Origin: Cenococcum geophilum 1.58
Lineage: Eukaryota; Ascomycota; Dothideomycetes; Gloniales; Gloniaceae
Assembly (NCBI GenBank): GCA_001692895.1
Contig: KV748195.1
Span: 434,001 to 498,000 of the forward strand
Length of the DNA: 64,000 nt
Reading direction: 5' to 3'
Positions 36,798-49,000 of this stretch are shown here, piece after piece. The stretch's first letter is position 1. Every line of letters begins with the position of its first letter. Both the position numbers and the translations under genes were made by a program. The notes under the pieces are model-generated. The model had not been told where the DNA came from. It saw nothing but the letters and a program-made list of their open reading frames with translations, and made no database searches.

Positions 36798-37439
36798 TTA
36801 TCCACACATTTCAATGGCGAGCCCACTACCATGCCCACTCACCCAACCAAGGTTAACACCGGAATGGGCAATCATCTCAAAGCTGTATTCACCGCCAGCT
36901 TGACACGAGAATGTGGGAGCCGCACCCATTTTGGGATAGGTGTAGTCGCCCCTCATGTCAACGCTTTGCCAGTCAGCTAGACCACCCTTGTGAGCTGTCA
37001 ATATACCAGCTTTAACACCTCGCGGGAGCGAGGTGTTAAAGCTATAGCCCTCATTCAAGCAGCCATTGAGACGATAAATGTCAAACATAGCTGGCGCAGA
37101 CGAGTCAGCGATGTTGACCACCCCGTCGTTGATCGACTGACGAAACACGAGCTTGCAGGTCTTTCCATAGGCTTCTTGGGGAAGATTGAAGTAAACGGCG
37201 GTGTGGACCTCCTCACTTGGGGTAGTAAGCAAGTGGCCAATGCGGTCATTTTTTGCCAATTTTCCGGGTTCCTTGGATTTCCATCGGACCTGGAGAGAAG
37301 GGAAAACGGTTTGAGTTGGTGAAGAGAGATGTTGCGTCACTTCTGTGGCGTTACGAGCAGTAAGTTGTTGAGTTGCTGTTGGTGCCGCCAGCACAGAAGC
37401 GACAAAGAGAAAGTATGACGCAATGACTGAAGACTTCAT
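36798..37439 (-). CDS. Secreted But2-domain protein
   Basis: An intact single exon of 213 codons. Residues 1-18 are a signal peptide (MKSSVIASYFLFVASVLA, cleavage before APTATQ). A linker of about 45 residues follows, then a domain from about 75 to 213 resembling the C-terminal domain of ubiquitin-3-binding protein But2, common in secreted ascomycete proteins: a strand with HTAVYFNLP, the GKTCKLVF motif, FDIYRLNG, TFSCQAGGEYSFEM, and a closing AIEMC. Cysteines 95, 127, 179 and 212 could form two disulphides. N-glycosylation sites lie at N30 and N135. The protein should be exported; a wall or host-interface role is inference. The start has A at -3 and fits the signal peptide. GC-balanced and free of RIP, with a solo LTR fossil 1.2 kb downstream. 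The domain assignment is by eye. Confidence 0.8.
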   Translation of the reverse strand: MKSSVIASYFLFVASVLAAPTATQQLTARNATEVTQHLSSPTQTVFPSLQVRWKSKEPGKLAKNDRIGHLLTTPSEEVHTAVYFNLPQEAYGKTCKLVFRQSINDGVVNIADSSAPAMFDIYRLNGCLNEGYSFNTSLPRGVKAGILTAHKGGLADWQSVDMRGDYTYPKMGAAPTFSCQAGGEYSFEMIAHSGVNLGWVSGHGSGLAIEMCG

Positions 37440-37474
37440 TCTGAACTGGAATAGCGGAGTGAATGTAAATAATA

Positions 37475-37482
37475 TGACGTAA
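37475..37482. promoter_or_regulatory. ATF/CRE-like site TGACGTAA
   Basis: A TGACGTAA octamer, a bZIP (ATF/CREB-type) binding sequence, 36 bp upstream of the But2-domain start codon. Single occurrence, so it may be chance. Confidence 0.25.
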
Positions 37483-38352
37483 GAGAAGTAGTAGCGGAAA
37501 CCTAGCGCTTTTGGCGGAAATGCTGTTTACACCAGTATGGAAAGTGAGAAAGTAGAGTATAGGAAAGATAGGGGATTGCGTTGATGTTATCTTAGAAGGT
37601 GATGATAGACTCTGAGCACAACGAAGCTCACATATTTATGTCGTTACCGTCATGATACAATGCAGATTAGAGGGAATTGAGCTGCTTGCTGCACGGCTGC
37701 GCCATGGGCGACTTCAACTGTGGCCGCAGACATGTAGGGCTGAGAGGATGGGTGAGTGCGGTTCAGCTTGCCGTAGCCCTTTTGCATGATCGTGATTGGG
37801 TCTGGGTAAGCCGCGCTTTGGCTTGGCAAATGCTCCCAAGGCTTCCAGCTACTCTTGGCCGCCATACTCTACCAATGGCACTCTCACTCCGTCGAAATGT
37901 AGGGCGCAGCCGATCTCACCAGGTATTGAGAAGTCTGCGCCTTGGTGAAGGCCCGTCTCGTAGTGAACGAACAAGAAAAGTCTTCGTCTGAATATAGTGC
38001 TCTGAACTATATGATTGGTGCTGTAAAGTTGGATATATACTTAATGGCTTCCTAAAAGCTTCAATATAATTCTAGAAATAGATCCAGCCTATGTGCCCCG
38101 GAGACGGTCTTCGCCCACTCGGAAGATGCTAAACCGTTCGCGAATTGTTTTTTTTTTTCAGCGTCAGAATCCTTATGGCATAGCGCGTTAAGTGGAAGAG
38201 TAACTAGTCTGAAGCAATATCTTATCAAACAGACTTAGCTTGTTAATTACGGAGCTGCTGGCATGCACCAAAGAATCCCTCCAGAGGGCTCAATGGCAGT
38301 TCCGTGTTATCCTAGAGCCCGAGGGTATCCCTTTCCTACTCTAATCCATGGA
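37483..38352. other. Host intergenic DNA, upstream of the But2-domain gene
   Basis: Normal composition to about 38000. Overlapping open frames on both strands at 37650-37990 show no domain or signal; one could be an old gene remnant. 38149-38158 is a T run. 38230-38345 probably continues the degraded gene to which the WD40 relic belonged. Confidence 0.45.
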
Positions 38353-38652
38353 TCAGCTACTGGACCCGATAGATTTCCTCAAGCTTCTGCAGTAGCGCTC
38401 CCGAGGCTGCGTCCCAGAGCCTAACGGTATTGTCGTCTGAAGCGGATACCAGTAGCTTGCTATCTGGCGAGAAGGCCACGGCGCTGACCCAGCGTGTATG
38501 CCCGTCAAGCTTCTGTAGTGGCGCTCCTGAGCCTGTGTCCCAGAGTCTAACGGTTTGTCGCTCGAAGCGGACGCCAGCAGCTTGCCGCCTGGCGAGAAGG
38601 CCACGGCCTTGGCCCAGTCTGTATGCCCCTCAACCGCAGGTTTGTAAATCAT
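38353..38652 (-). pseudogene. WD40-repeat relic of an NLR-type (NACHT-WD40) gene
   Basis: The minus strand encodes two to three WD40 units of the fungal HET-E/HNWD type: GHTDWAKAVAFSPGGKLLAS, then a second unit with WVSAVAFSPDSKLLVSASDD and NTVRLWD in another frame. The units are 126 bp (42 residues) apart at the DNA level (AAGCTTCTG at 38381 and 38507), the exact period of HNWD repeats, and are nearly identical to each other, as expected under concerted evolution. A one-base loss between the units (TTTGTCG against TATTGTCG) shifts the frame. No NACHT domain is nearby, so this is a stub of a self/non-self recognition gene. The ends are approximate. Confidence 0.8.
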
Positions 38653-38660
38653 TCAACGAG

Positions 38661-38787
38661 GCTTCAATATTGAATTGAATTGAATGCCAAGACTCAATCA
38701 ATTCAATCAACTGAGAGCTCGCGGGCTTGGCAACGCATTCAATCTGGAGGTCCTGATTGAATTGAGTTGATTGAAAAATATTGAAGC
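38661..38787. repeat. 127-bp imperfect hairpin
   Basis: GCTTCAATATT at 38661-38671 is inverted at 38777-38787, and the interior alternates TTGAATTGAAT and ATTCAATCAATT words on both arms. No flanking duplication was identified. It may be a small MITE or a transposon end. Confidence 0.5.
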
Positions 38788-38895
38788 GTTTGATATTATA
38801 TAGAAATATGGTAATGCCCTAAACCTTATTTATATTAGTGCTCCTTGCTCATCGGCGGCGGCTTTGCTTAGACGACATCTACAAACAATCGCGAT

Positions 38896-39060
38896 AAGTA
38901 CGACGATTGGCTTGCACGAGCAGGTCACCCCGAGGACGTTCACTGTACCAATCCAATTGCTTATCGGCAAGCTAGACCAAAAGGAACTCACTACTAACGA
39001 CTCGCTCGCATGGCTCTCGATTTACTAACGATTCCACCAATATCGAATGTATATTTAGCC
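38896..39060 (+). pseudogene. C-terminal end of a hAT transposase
   Basis: Plus-strand reading gives YDDWLARAGHPEDV, NPIAYRQARPKG and RLARMALDLLTIPPIS, matching the hAT family dimerisation region (pattern R-L-ARMALDLL-IPxMS). After IPPIS the match goes on in another frame as TNIECIFSLEQD, so there is a frameshift, and there is one stop before RLARM. The DDE part and zinc finger are absent. The sequence following it (39066-39117) is repeated inverted at 54598-54644. Confidence 0.68.
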
Positions 39061-39065
39061 TCGAA

Positions 39066-39117
39066 CAGGATCCGGAGAGTAACTCTTGGCAGTAACTTTA
39101 CTGTCCGAATCTTTTCC
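39066..39117. repeat. Inverted repeat, left arm
   Basis: CAGGATCCG-GTAACTCTTGGCAGTAAC-TTTACTGTCCGAATCTT matches the reverse complement of 54598-54644 with few differences. The two arms lie outside, and face each other across, the TIR transposon at 39196-54400. Confidence 0.8.
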
Positions 39118-39896
39118 AAATCAAGCGGAAACTTGGGCGGTGAGGTACAAATGCAATGTTCACCAATACCCCCCCACCCGGGCATGCCCTGCAGGCAGTG
39201 TGTCCAACAGTCAGTCTCCAGTGAGCTTTAAGGCCCTATAGCTGACTGACTGCGGCCAACCAGATCGCTCGCTGTCCGCTGCATTAAAATAAGGTACGCT
39301 GACTGTTCCGCTGTCAGCTCGCTTTCCTAATTAGGCAATTGGTGTAGATTTAGTGGTATTTTATTCTAGATTTTTGGCAGCACCTCTATACATATAAATA
39401 TTAACATTGCCTAATTAAAAATCCACTTTAATTTACCTAATATATTATTTAAATGTAGCCAAAATTGTCCTATACGCCCGTAGAGGCCTAAAAAAGATAG
39501 GAAGGTAGTAAGTAGTAAGGGCTCCAGAGACTCTATTTTAGTGTTAAATTTTAATTAAATATAAAGCTTTAGTAAATATAGCTTACTAAGCCGGCTTTCC
39601 TGCCTCTATAGTTAGTAAGACTAATATTTAAGCTTATTAACTAGGGTGTAGTTAACGCTCTATTAGTATTAATATAGTTAATTAAACTACTTAATAAAAG
39701 GCCTTTAATTAGCTACTATTTCTAGCACTAATTTGCTTTAATAGTGTTGGCTAATAGTTAATTATATTTATTAGTAATAATCTTTTTAGTTTAACTAAAG
39801 ACTTATTTATATATAGAGCTTATAGCTAGTATAGAGAATATATTAAAAGTAATCTCAGTAAGCGTTAGATAGAGAACTTAACTATTATTAAGCTAC

Positions 39897-40133
39897 TGTT
39901 ACGGCACTAGCAGAACTTGGCAGAACTTGGCAGAACTACGCACCGGCAAGTTGCCACAGATTGCCGCATATTGCGATCACGTGACGCGAAGATCTTATAA
40001 AACATCAAACGGCGCTACTCTTCTTCTCCTTTTCTTTCCCTAGCTTTAGATTCTCGTTTATAGATAATCCAATCGTATAAGCTTACGCGATCCTTTTGCT
40101 ATGCTTATATCTTAATTAACTAAGTCGCTAACA
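39897..40133 (+). repeat. Gypsy B 5' LTR
   Basis: 237 bp, TGTTACGGCACT...GTCGCTAACA. Contains GGCAAGTTGCC and a TATAAAA box at about 39996-40002. Confidence 0.93.
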
Positions 40134-43100
40134 TTATCTAAAGCTTACTCTACTCTTTCTTCCTAAGAAGGAACTTAAATATATCTATAAGAACACAGAA
40201 TAGGACTCTAAGGACATTACTAGGACTATAAGGATAGAACCTAAAAGAAAAGAATAGAACCTTAAGGAAAGGACCTATAAGATATATGTAGACTAGAACC
40301 CCTAAAGAAATTACCCAAAATTACCTAATACCCCTACTACTATGCCACGAACTATAGTAGTAGGTAAAGTAGCTATAGGACCCTTAAATACTTTAGACAA
40401 AGAAATAATTAACGTTTTAACCCCCTAGGCGGAGCTTATAGCTGCTAATACTAAAATTAAATAACTATAAGAGCTACTTAAAGCTAGAAATACCCCTATA
40501 TCTAATAATAAGTTATTATTAGATAACTAAAGACTTACTATAGTCCTTTAGGCCCTATTTTAGCGCCTTAGTAGATCTACTGGGGCCTATATAGCATTAA
40601 AGCGGTTAGTAAAGGTTATAGATCCCCTGCTACTTATAGACGGAACCAACCCTATATTTAATAATTAGAAGCTTTAATTACGGGATAAGCTTAAAGTTAA
40701 TATAGACCACTTTTCTAACGCTTAAGCTAAAATAGCCTACGTTTTTGGCCGTACTAGCGGAGACGCTTAGACGTATTTACGCCCGTAATATACTAAAGAT
40801 TTAGTAAACCCCTTTATCTCTAAAAAAGAAATAATTAAATACTTATCTTCTATTTATAAAGACCCTTTTAAAGTATAAAATGCCCGCCTTAGCTATAAAA
40901 GCCTAAATATAAAAATAACGGAGACCTTTTCGGCCTTTTAAATCCACTTTCTATACCTAGCCGGATAGGCCTAGATCCCCTAAAAAGACTTACTACCTAA
41001 CCTCTTTAATAAGCTTACCCTAGACTTATAGCGGGCCGTATTACTAGCTTATACTACGGTATAGATATTAAAGGAACTTATAAACTATTACCTAGCTATT
41101 AACTAAGGCCTTTATTAAATTAAGGTACGCGCTGACTAGCTAAAAACTAGAAACCTTATAAACTAGGCCGTAAGTACTATAAGTATAGCCTATAGTGCCC
41201 CGGTATAATTAGCAACTCTTATAGTTAACCTAGTAGCTAGCCGCGTAGCTACCCCTATTACGGGCCTAGTATACACCCGGCCTATATATAGGCCCTTAGC
41301 GATTAAAGAGCTTACTTCTTATATAGTTAAATAGGCTACCCTATAAGGAACTACCTAATAAAGGCAAAGATAAATAAGGTCCTATTAATTTAGAAGGATA
41401 GTACAGAGCCAGAAAAAGAGGAACCCTAGAGGAAGACTCCTCTTTAGGGTTAAAAGGGATTAATATATTACATATTAATCTAGGTCGGCTAGTTAGTAAA
41501 AGAAGCTGCACTATCCCTTATACTTTATTTTGTAATAAATATTAAGTTTTAGCCTCTACTTTAGCTAACTTAGGAGTAAATACCTTTACCTTAATTAACA
41601 TAAAGTACGCTATGAAACTAGCTGGCTTTTTAAATATACCCCTTAAAGAACTGCCTAAATTAGCTCCTATTTGCGGTTATAACGGACGGATAGGACTACC
41701 TATTATAACTATCTTGCAAATCTACCTCCGCGTTAATAGACGAAGGTAATATAATATCCCCTTCCTTATTACGGACCTTAGAAGCTATAATATAATCTTA
41801 AGGAGAAAATAGCTAGCCTATTTAGGCTTATAGCTTAATATACGGAATAGGCAGCTTATCTAGCCCAAAACTATACCCCTAACGCCTTTCTTTATAAAAG
41901 AGATTAGTATTATAATAGAAAACCTTATACGGCCGTAAATAAACACTATTTACTAGGCTAATGCAACGCGTAAAAACTAGGCTTTTAAGAAGGATATATA
42001 GCTTAATCCGCAATAGATCTATATACTATGCCGCCCCCAAACTACCTATATTATACTACCCGCACTAAAAACTTAGGGAGTTAGTAGTGGCCTAGCTAAG
42101 TCCCTAATAGAGAACTTAGGCCCTATATAGCTATAAAGAAAGGCTAGGGATATTAGATAATATACCAAACTAATAGACTAAAAGGATAACTTACGGAAAA
42201 TAGAATATAAGCTAAGGAAGACTATAAACCCTATACCGCAAAATACGGCCTAATAAATATCCGTAAATAAACCTATAGACCTCCCGCCAGTTAATATTTA
42301 CTATATTAGCGCTATAGGATTCTACTAAAACCTAGTTTAGCCTAACACCGTTACCTTTATAACTAGCTTATACGAAATTAATTAAATAATTAAAGAGAAA
42401 GAAGCCCTAGCCTAAAAGAAAGGCGAGCTTATAGATAAGGAGCTAGTAGAATAGAAACTGCCCCGTTAATACTAGAAATTTAAAAATACCTTCTCTAAAG
42501 CGGCGTTTAATATACTCCCGCCTTACTAACTATACGACTATAAAATTAAAATTAAGCTAAATAAGGTGGTTACCCTTAGCTATAGCCCCCTCCGATAGTA
42601 ATCTACTGCCGAATTATAGGCCATAAAGTAGTATCTTATTAATAACCTAGATAAGGGCTTTATTAAGCCTAGTTAAGCCCCTTTTAACTTACCTATTCTC
42701 TTTGCCAAAAAGCTAAATAGAGAACTTTGTTTCTATATTAACTACTATAAGCTTAATAATTTAACCTTTAAAGACCGCTACCTACTACCTTTACTTAATA
42801 AGACTTTAGCCTAAATAAGTAGAGCTAAGATCTTTACAAAGCTTAATATCCGCTAGGCTTTTTACCAAATTAGGATAGACCCTAAATTAGAAAACCTTAC
42901 TACGTTTTAGACCCATTACGGAACGTATAAATATAAAGTACTACCTTTTAGACTGATTAATGGACCGGCCATATACCAACAATATATAAATAATGTACTA
43001 TTTAACTACCTTAATAACTTCTGTATAGTATACCTAGATAATATTATAATCTACTCTAAAAATAAACTAAAATATAAAGAGCATATCTATAAAGTTCTAT

Positions 43101-45485
43101 AACGGCTTTAGGAAGCTAGCCTCTAAGCTAATATTAAAAAGTTAGAATTTAGTGTTAAGCATATAAAATACCTAGGGTTTATTATTAGTATAAACGGGAT
43201 TAAGGCAGACCTAGAAAAGACGGCTATAATTAACTAATAGGTACCCCTAAAGACCGTAAAGGGGGTATAGTTATTCTTAGGGTTCTATAACTTCTACTAA
43301 CGCTTTATTAAAAACTATAGTAGGATTACCTAGCCACTAAGCCTACTTACCTATAAGGACCGGCCCTTTTACTTTAATACTATATATAAGTAGGCCTTTA
43401 ATGAGCTTAAGAAACAACTAGTCTCTACTCCCTTACTTACTCACTTTAACCTAAAACGGCCCTTAATGCTAAAAACTAATACCTTAGATAGTATTATAGC
43501 TAGCGTTTACTCCTAAAAGCAGATAGATAGAGAATAGCACCCTATTACTTACTATTTAAAGATAATAGTAGATACTAAGCTAAACTACCCAATTTACAAT
43601 AAAGAAATGCTAGCTATTATTTTTAGCTTTTAGCACTAGTAAGCCTAACTAGAAGGCACCCCTAAGTCTATCTAGGTAGTTTCCGATTATAAGGCCTTAG
43701 AATATTTTATAATAATAAAGGCCTTTATAGCCTAATAGGCGCGCTAGGCGAACACCCTATCTTAGTTTAACTTCCTAATTATATATAGGTCTGGCGCTAC
43801 TAACCATACGGACGCTTTTATAAGGCGTAAACAGGATATAAATAACTAAATAGCTATAAAGATCTTATTACAGACCTAAGCGCTACTATAACTAGAGTAC
43901 CTTAACTTTTAGATACGGGTAGAACTAAATATAGACTCTTTAGATGCTAAGATATGCCCTATTAACTCTATAGAACTAGACCTTATTAATAAACTACTAT
44001 AGGTAAACTATACGGCCCCTTCTCTATAGGAGTACCGCGAAAAGGTAAAAAACGTTTCTAGCCTATAGTCCCTTAAAAGTGGACTACTTAAGCACTATAA
44101 ATAGCTAGTGGTAGTAGAGGAACAGAACTTACGGACTTAGCTTATTGCTAAAGCATACGCCTAGGTCTCTACGGCCTACCTTAAAAAAAATAAGACCTAT
44201 AGAATTATTGGCAACCACTACTACTAGCCCAGAATAATTATAGATATTAACCGCTATATACAGAACTGTAATAACTGCTATAGGTCTATAATTCTATAAG
44301 ATAAGACCTTAGGACTATTAAAACCCCTTTTAATACCTAACTGCCCCTAATAATATGTATCTATAGACTTTTATAAGCTACCTCTAGACCATAACGGATA
44401 TAATATAGTTATAATTCTAGTTAACCGCTTTAGTAAACGCCTATTCTTAATTCCCTATTATAAGAATATTAATATTAAAGAGGCGGCCTAACTATATATC
44501 TACTACGTCTACTAAATTTATAAACTACTAGATACTATTATATCTAACTACAGGCCGTAGTTTATATTAGCCTTTTAGAATAAGTTTACCTAAATCCTAG
44601 GTATTAAGCTAAAGCTTTCTATAGTATATTACCCCTAGATAAACGGTTAAACGGAGATTATAAATTAATACTTGGATTAAAGACTCCGGCCTTTTATTAA
44701 TTACTTCTAGAATAACTAGACTAAACTATTACCCTTAATAGACTACGCCCAAGCTACCCTACCCTATAACTCTACTAGATTTGCCCCTATTTAACTAGAA
44801 ATAGGTTACCTACCCTATATAAGCTTTAACTAGGAAAGACTAGAAGGGCCCTAAATTATATATAAAAAACTATCTTATAAGGAAGCCTAGCAGTACGCTA
44901 AGCGCTTAGAAGAAGCTTAAAAAGTAGCCTATACGAACCTAAAAAAGGCTTAAAAATTAATAGAATAGTAGGCGAATAAGTATAGGCGCGAGCCTAATTT
45001 TACTATAGGCGATATAATCTAGGTTATAATAAAGAACTAAAAAATAGAACGGCTTAGCTATAAGCTAGACTATAAGATAGTAGGACTGTATAAGATTCTT
45101 AATAAAGTAGGCAACTTATACAAGATTAAGCTCCTAGATTTAATTAAAGTTCACCCTATCTTTTTACTAGATAAGCTATAGAAAGCTATAAATAACCTAC
45201 TGCCTGGATAAAAGAATAAACCTCCCCTATTAATTTAAGTTAATAATAATAATAAATAGGAAATTAAAGAAATACTAGCCTGTAAACTTATAAAAGGAAC
45301 GTTAAAGTATTATATTAATTAGAAAGGATATAACCTAGACCCCACTTAGTACCCTATATAAAACTTTATAGGTAGCCCCTATAAGCTTTAGGAGTTTTAT
45401 AGCCGTTACCCTAATAAACCTAAACCGCTAAAGTACCTAGATAAGTAGATAGAATGCTAGTATAATAAAAATAATAAGCTACTAG

Positions 45486-46039
45486 TGTAATGGAACCTTG
45501 TAGCAAGAACTACAATAGGCTCGTTAATGGGCTAGGTGTATAGGAAATGCAAGTACAAAAGTCAACAACGTAATAACAACTGGTGGAGTGGTTGCCTAAT
45601 AGATTAACTCCAATTATATTCTAAGAATTACTATAAGGAAGGAACTATCTAGGTAGGGACTAAGGGTCCTTAAATACATAACCGTACTCCTATAAAATCC
45701 TTCTTATATATAATATACGTATGCTCTATCTACTCTGTTATGGATTATATAGATTATATAGATTATATAGATTATATAGATTATATAGATTATATAGATT
45801 ATATAGATTATATATAGATTATATAGATTATATAGATTATATAGATTATATAGATTATATAGATTATATAGATTATATAGATTATATAGATTATATAGAT
45901 TATATTATATAACCTTAGTTACCATTCCTCATTATATAGTTCTATTGGCTCTATCCTAGACCGTGCCTAAATTAACTAACTAGCTTCTTCCGTCTCTTTT
46001 TTAAGTAGTTATAATATTGTACTTAAAGCGTCCGTAACA
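45486..46039 (-). repeat. Gypsy A2 LTR, left (3'), expanded
   Basis: 554 bp against 426 bp for the other three LTRs of the family; the extra 128 bp is a 9-bp microsatellite (45735-45908). Confidence 0.92.
45735..45908. repeat. 9-bp microsatellite GATTATATA
   Basis: About 18-19 copies of GATTATATA, with one short variant near 45805. The right LTR of the same element has only a few imperfect copies (53423-53460). Confidence 0.95.
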
Positions 46040-49000
46040 CCATCTCCCTTCTCTTTATCTTCGTCCTTAAAGATCTCTAATATCTTTAAGTCGTTTACTA
46101 GAGGTGTAATATCCATCTAATTAATTTAGTTAACGTCTTTACTTATTATGCCTAAAGTAATTCCTTTATCCTTAACTGCTTGGCGTGCTCGCACTATCGC
46201 TATAATATTGTCTCTAGGTGAAATTATATTATCTCCATATTCTCGTTGTTTGAAAGAGGGGTTGGTTTATATTACGTTGGTAAGTCCTTCTTCGCAATAA
46301 CTGTCCTCTTACTTAGAGTGCACTAAAGCAAATATTTATTCGTCCTGTGACGTTCGCTCTATCTTTAATGCTAAATATATATAACCTATTACTCTTAATA
46401 GTCGTCTAGTTCCCTAATTAATTTGTCTTAAGGTCTTATATTTAATCTGCTGCTACGCGGCTAGATAATAAACTATCTATTACTCTGGCAGAGTTACGCC
46501 GTTTTTATAATATAAAACAGGAGGCTGCCAATACTTAGCAACAGGCCCTTAAATCTCGTCTTGTAGCGTCCGCTTGGTTAATTTGTCTTAAGAAGGTTTG
46601 TAAGAAGATCCGTTTTAAGGAGTAAAAACTAGTAAAATAAGGTTTATAGGAACTTGGCGATAAAAGAACAGATTCTCCTCTAATAGAGAAGGAAATAGAT
46701 CTAAGTAGTTCAGCAACTACTCTTCTTAGGTCCCCCTTAGGTAACTTATTCTTTAGTAATTCTTTTTTATTAATACTGTCTAACCTAATCTCTTTTAATA
46801 CTCCTGTACCTTTTTTATAACATTTTTTAAATTTCCTAGTAGTTCCTAGGTAGTTTTAGTGTAGCCTATCTACTTAACCTTATACTATATTTCGTTGTTA
46901 ATGTCCTTATAACTAATAATCCTTAAAACTTACTATTCGTCTTCTTCTTATCCTCTATACGTGTCTGCTTCGTAAACTAGTGGCTTAATATTCCCGTATA
47001 CTAGCTCTAGCATTACGATATACTATATAGGGTAGATCTTTATTTTAGCTAGTAGGTTTAACTTAAANNTNACNNNTNAAATCNTNTANNNAATTTTAAA
47101 AGGTCCTAGTCTAACNTAGTNTAANTTCTTNCTTAGTTATTAACTCTTAAAATTTTTATATAGTAGCCATACTTTATCTCCCTCCTTAAGATCTGGTTCC
47201 TTAGATCTCTTAGCGTTATAGTACCTTTTTATTCTTTCTTATACCTTCTTTACTAATTCCGTAAGGTCTGTATAAAGATTTATTAGTGTCTTTATTCTTT
47301 CTTTAGTTATACTACTTATTTTCTTTACTTGCTATAGTAATAACGATATTCTTGGCTTATATCTATAATTTGCCTTAAATAGTAATATGTCTATTCCTTC
47401 TTAAGGTGTTGCATTATATGTAAACTATATAACTAGTAATAGCGATACCTAATTATTTTATATATAGTTAACGTAATGCCTTAGATACTACTCTAGTGTC
47501 TAATTTAATCTCTTTATTTAACCGTCTATCTATAAATAATATGCGGTGGAAGTTGCTGCCTAAACTCCTTACTCTACTAAGAACACTTCTTAGAATGCTA
47601 CTATAAATCTTAAATCCCTATCCGATATGATTTTGCTTAGTACTCCGTGTCTTATAAATACTTCTTTAATATAGATTTTAGCGATATCCTCCGCTAATAT
47701 TTCTTCTATATATGCTATAAAGTATCCCTACTTTATAAGCTTGTCTACTATTACTAATATTACGTTATAATCTTATCCGGTAATAGGATCTCTTAACTTT
47801 AGCAACTTTATAATAAAGTCCTATAATATAACCTCCTATAGTCTCTCTAGTATTTTAATAAGTTATAGCCCTCTATATGGCTTATACCTCGTTAGTTTAT
47901 TTCTTTAGTAATTTAGATATTCTTTTATTACTTTTCTCGCGATATTTTAGATTCTATTGATAATATACTCTTCCTAGAGTCTTAACACTAAGCCCGCGGC
48001 TCTATTATGTCCTTAAGTTATTCCCTTATAGAAATCTTCCATAAAATGCTCTGCTATACTTCTTAGGATATACTTTACTTTACGGTTCTTGTATATATCT
48101 ATCTGTAGATCTTCTAGCTATATTTCTAGAATTCTTTATGCCTAAAAGCTTTCTAGTATCTTATAGACCTTCTTTAGTTTATTATCTTCTTAAGTCGCTG
48201 CGATCTTTGGATAATTATACCTAATTAATCTGTCTATGTCTTTTTATAGTAAAGCCCCTAATGGCTTTTCGTCATTTTATAGTTCAGCCTTTTAACTTAG
48301 AGTATCCGCTCTTGTGTTATCTATACCCTTAGTATACTAAATCTTGAAATAGTATTCTGTAAGTATCTCTACCTATTTAACCTATCTTTAGTTAAGTTCT
48401 TTTATTATTAGGAACCCTATTAGGTTCTTATAATCCGTCTTAACTATAAATAGTTTTTCTATACCTTATAAGAATACTCTCTATTTCTTTAGTGCTATAA
48501 CTATACCTAATAACTCCTTGTTATAGATGTTATAGTTTAACTCTAGTAGTATTATCTTCTAACTATAGTATGCTACTAGGTGCCATCTATTCTAATATTT
48601 CTATATAAAGTATACCCCTAGTATAAAGTCTAATATATCTATTTCTATAACCGTCTCTAGTTTTAGTTAATAGATCTTAAGAACTAGCTCCTAGGTGAAT
48701 AATTCTTTAACCTTCTTAAATAGCTCTTACTATTCCTTTCCCCATATTTATAGTTCTCCTTTTCTTGTTAATTATGTAAATAGTTTAATATCCTTTAACT
48801 ATTACGCTATAAACCTTCTACAGTAATTGCAAAACCCTAGGAATAATATTAATTGCGTAACGTTCTCCAGTTCTTACCAATTCACTATAGCCTCAATCTT
48901 CTTTAGATCTATGCTAAGTTAGCCTAGTTTAATAATAAATCCGACGAAATTGGTCTTCCTTATAAAGAACTCGCATTTCTCGATTGCTCCTAGCATCTAT

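Noticed and set aside
37650-37991. Overlapping open frames on both strands
   Set aside because: Neither frame shows a domain or a convincing start; may be a remnant but cannot be assigned.
45721-45912. Open frame of RLY and DYI repeats
   Set aside because: Only the translation of the GATTATATA microsatellite.
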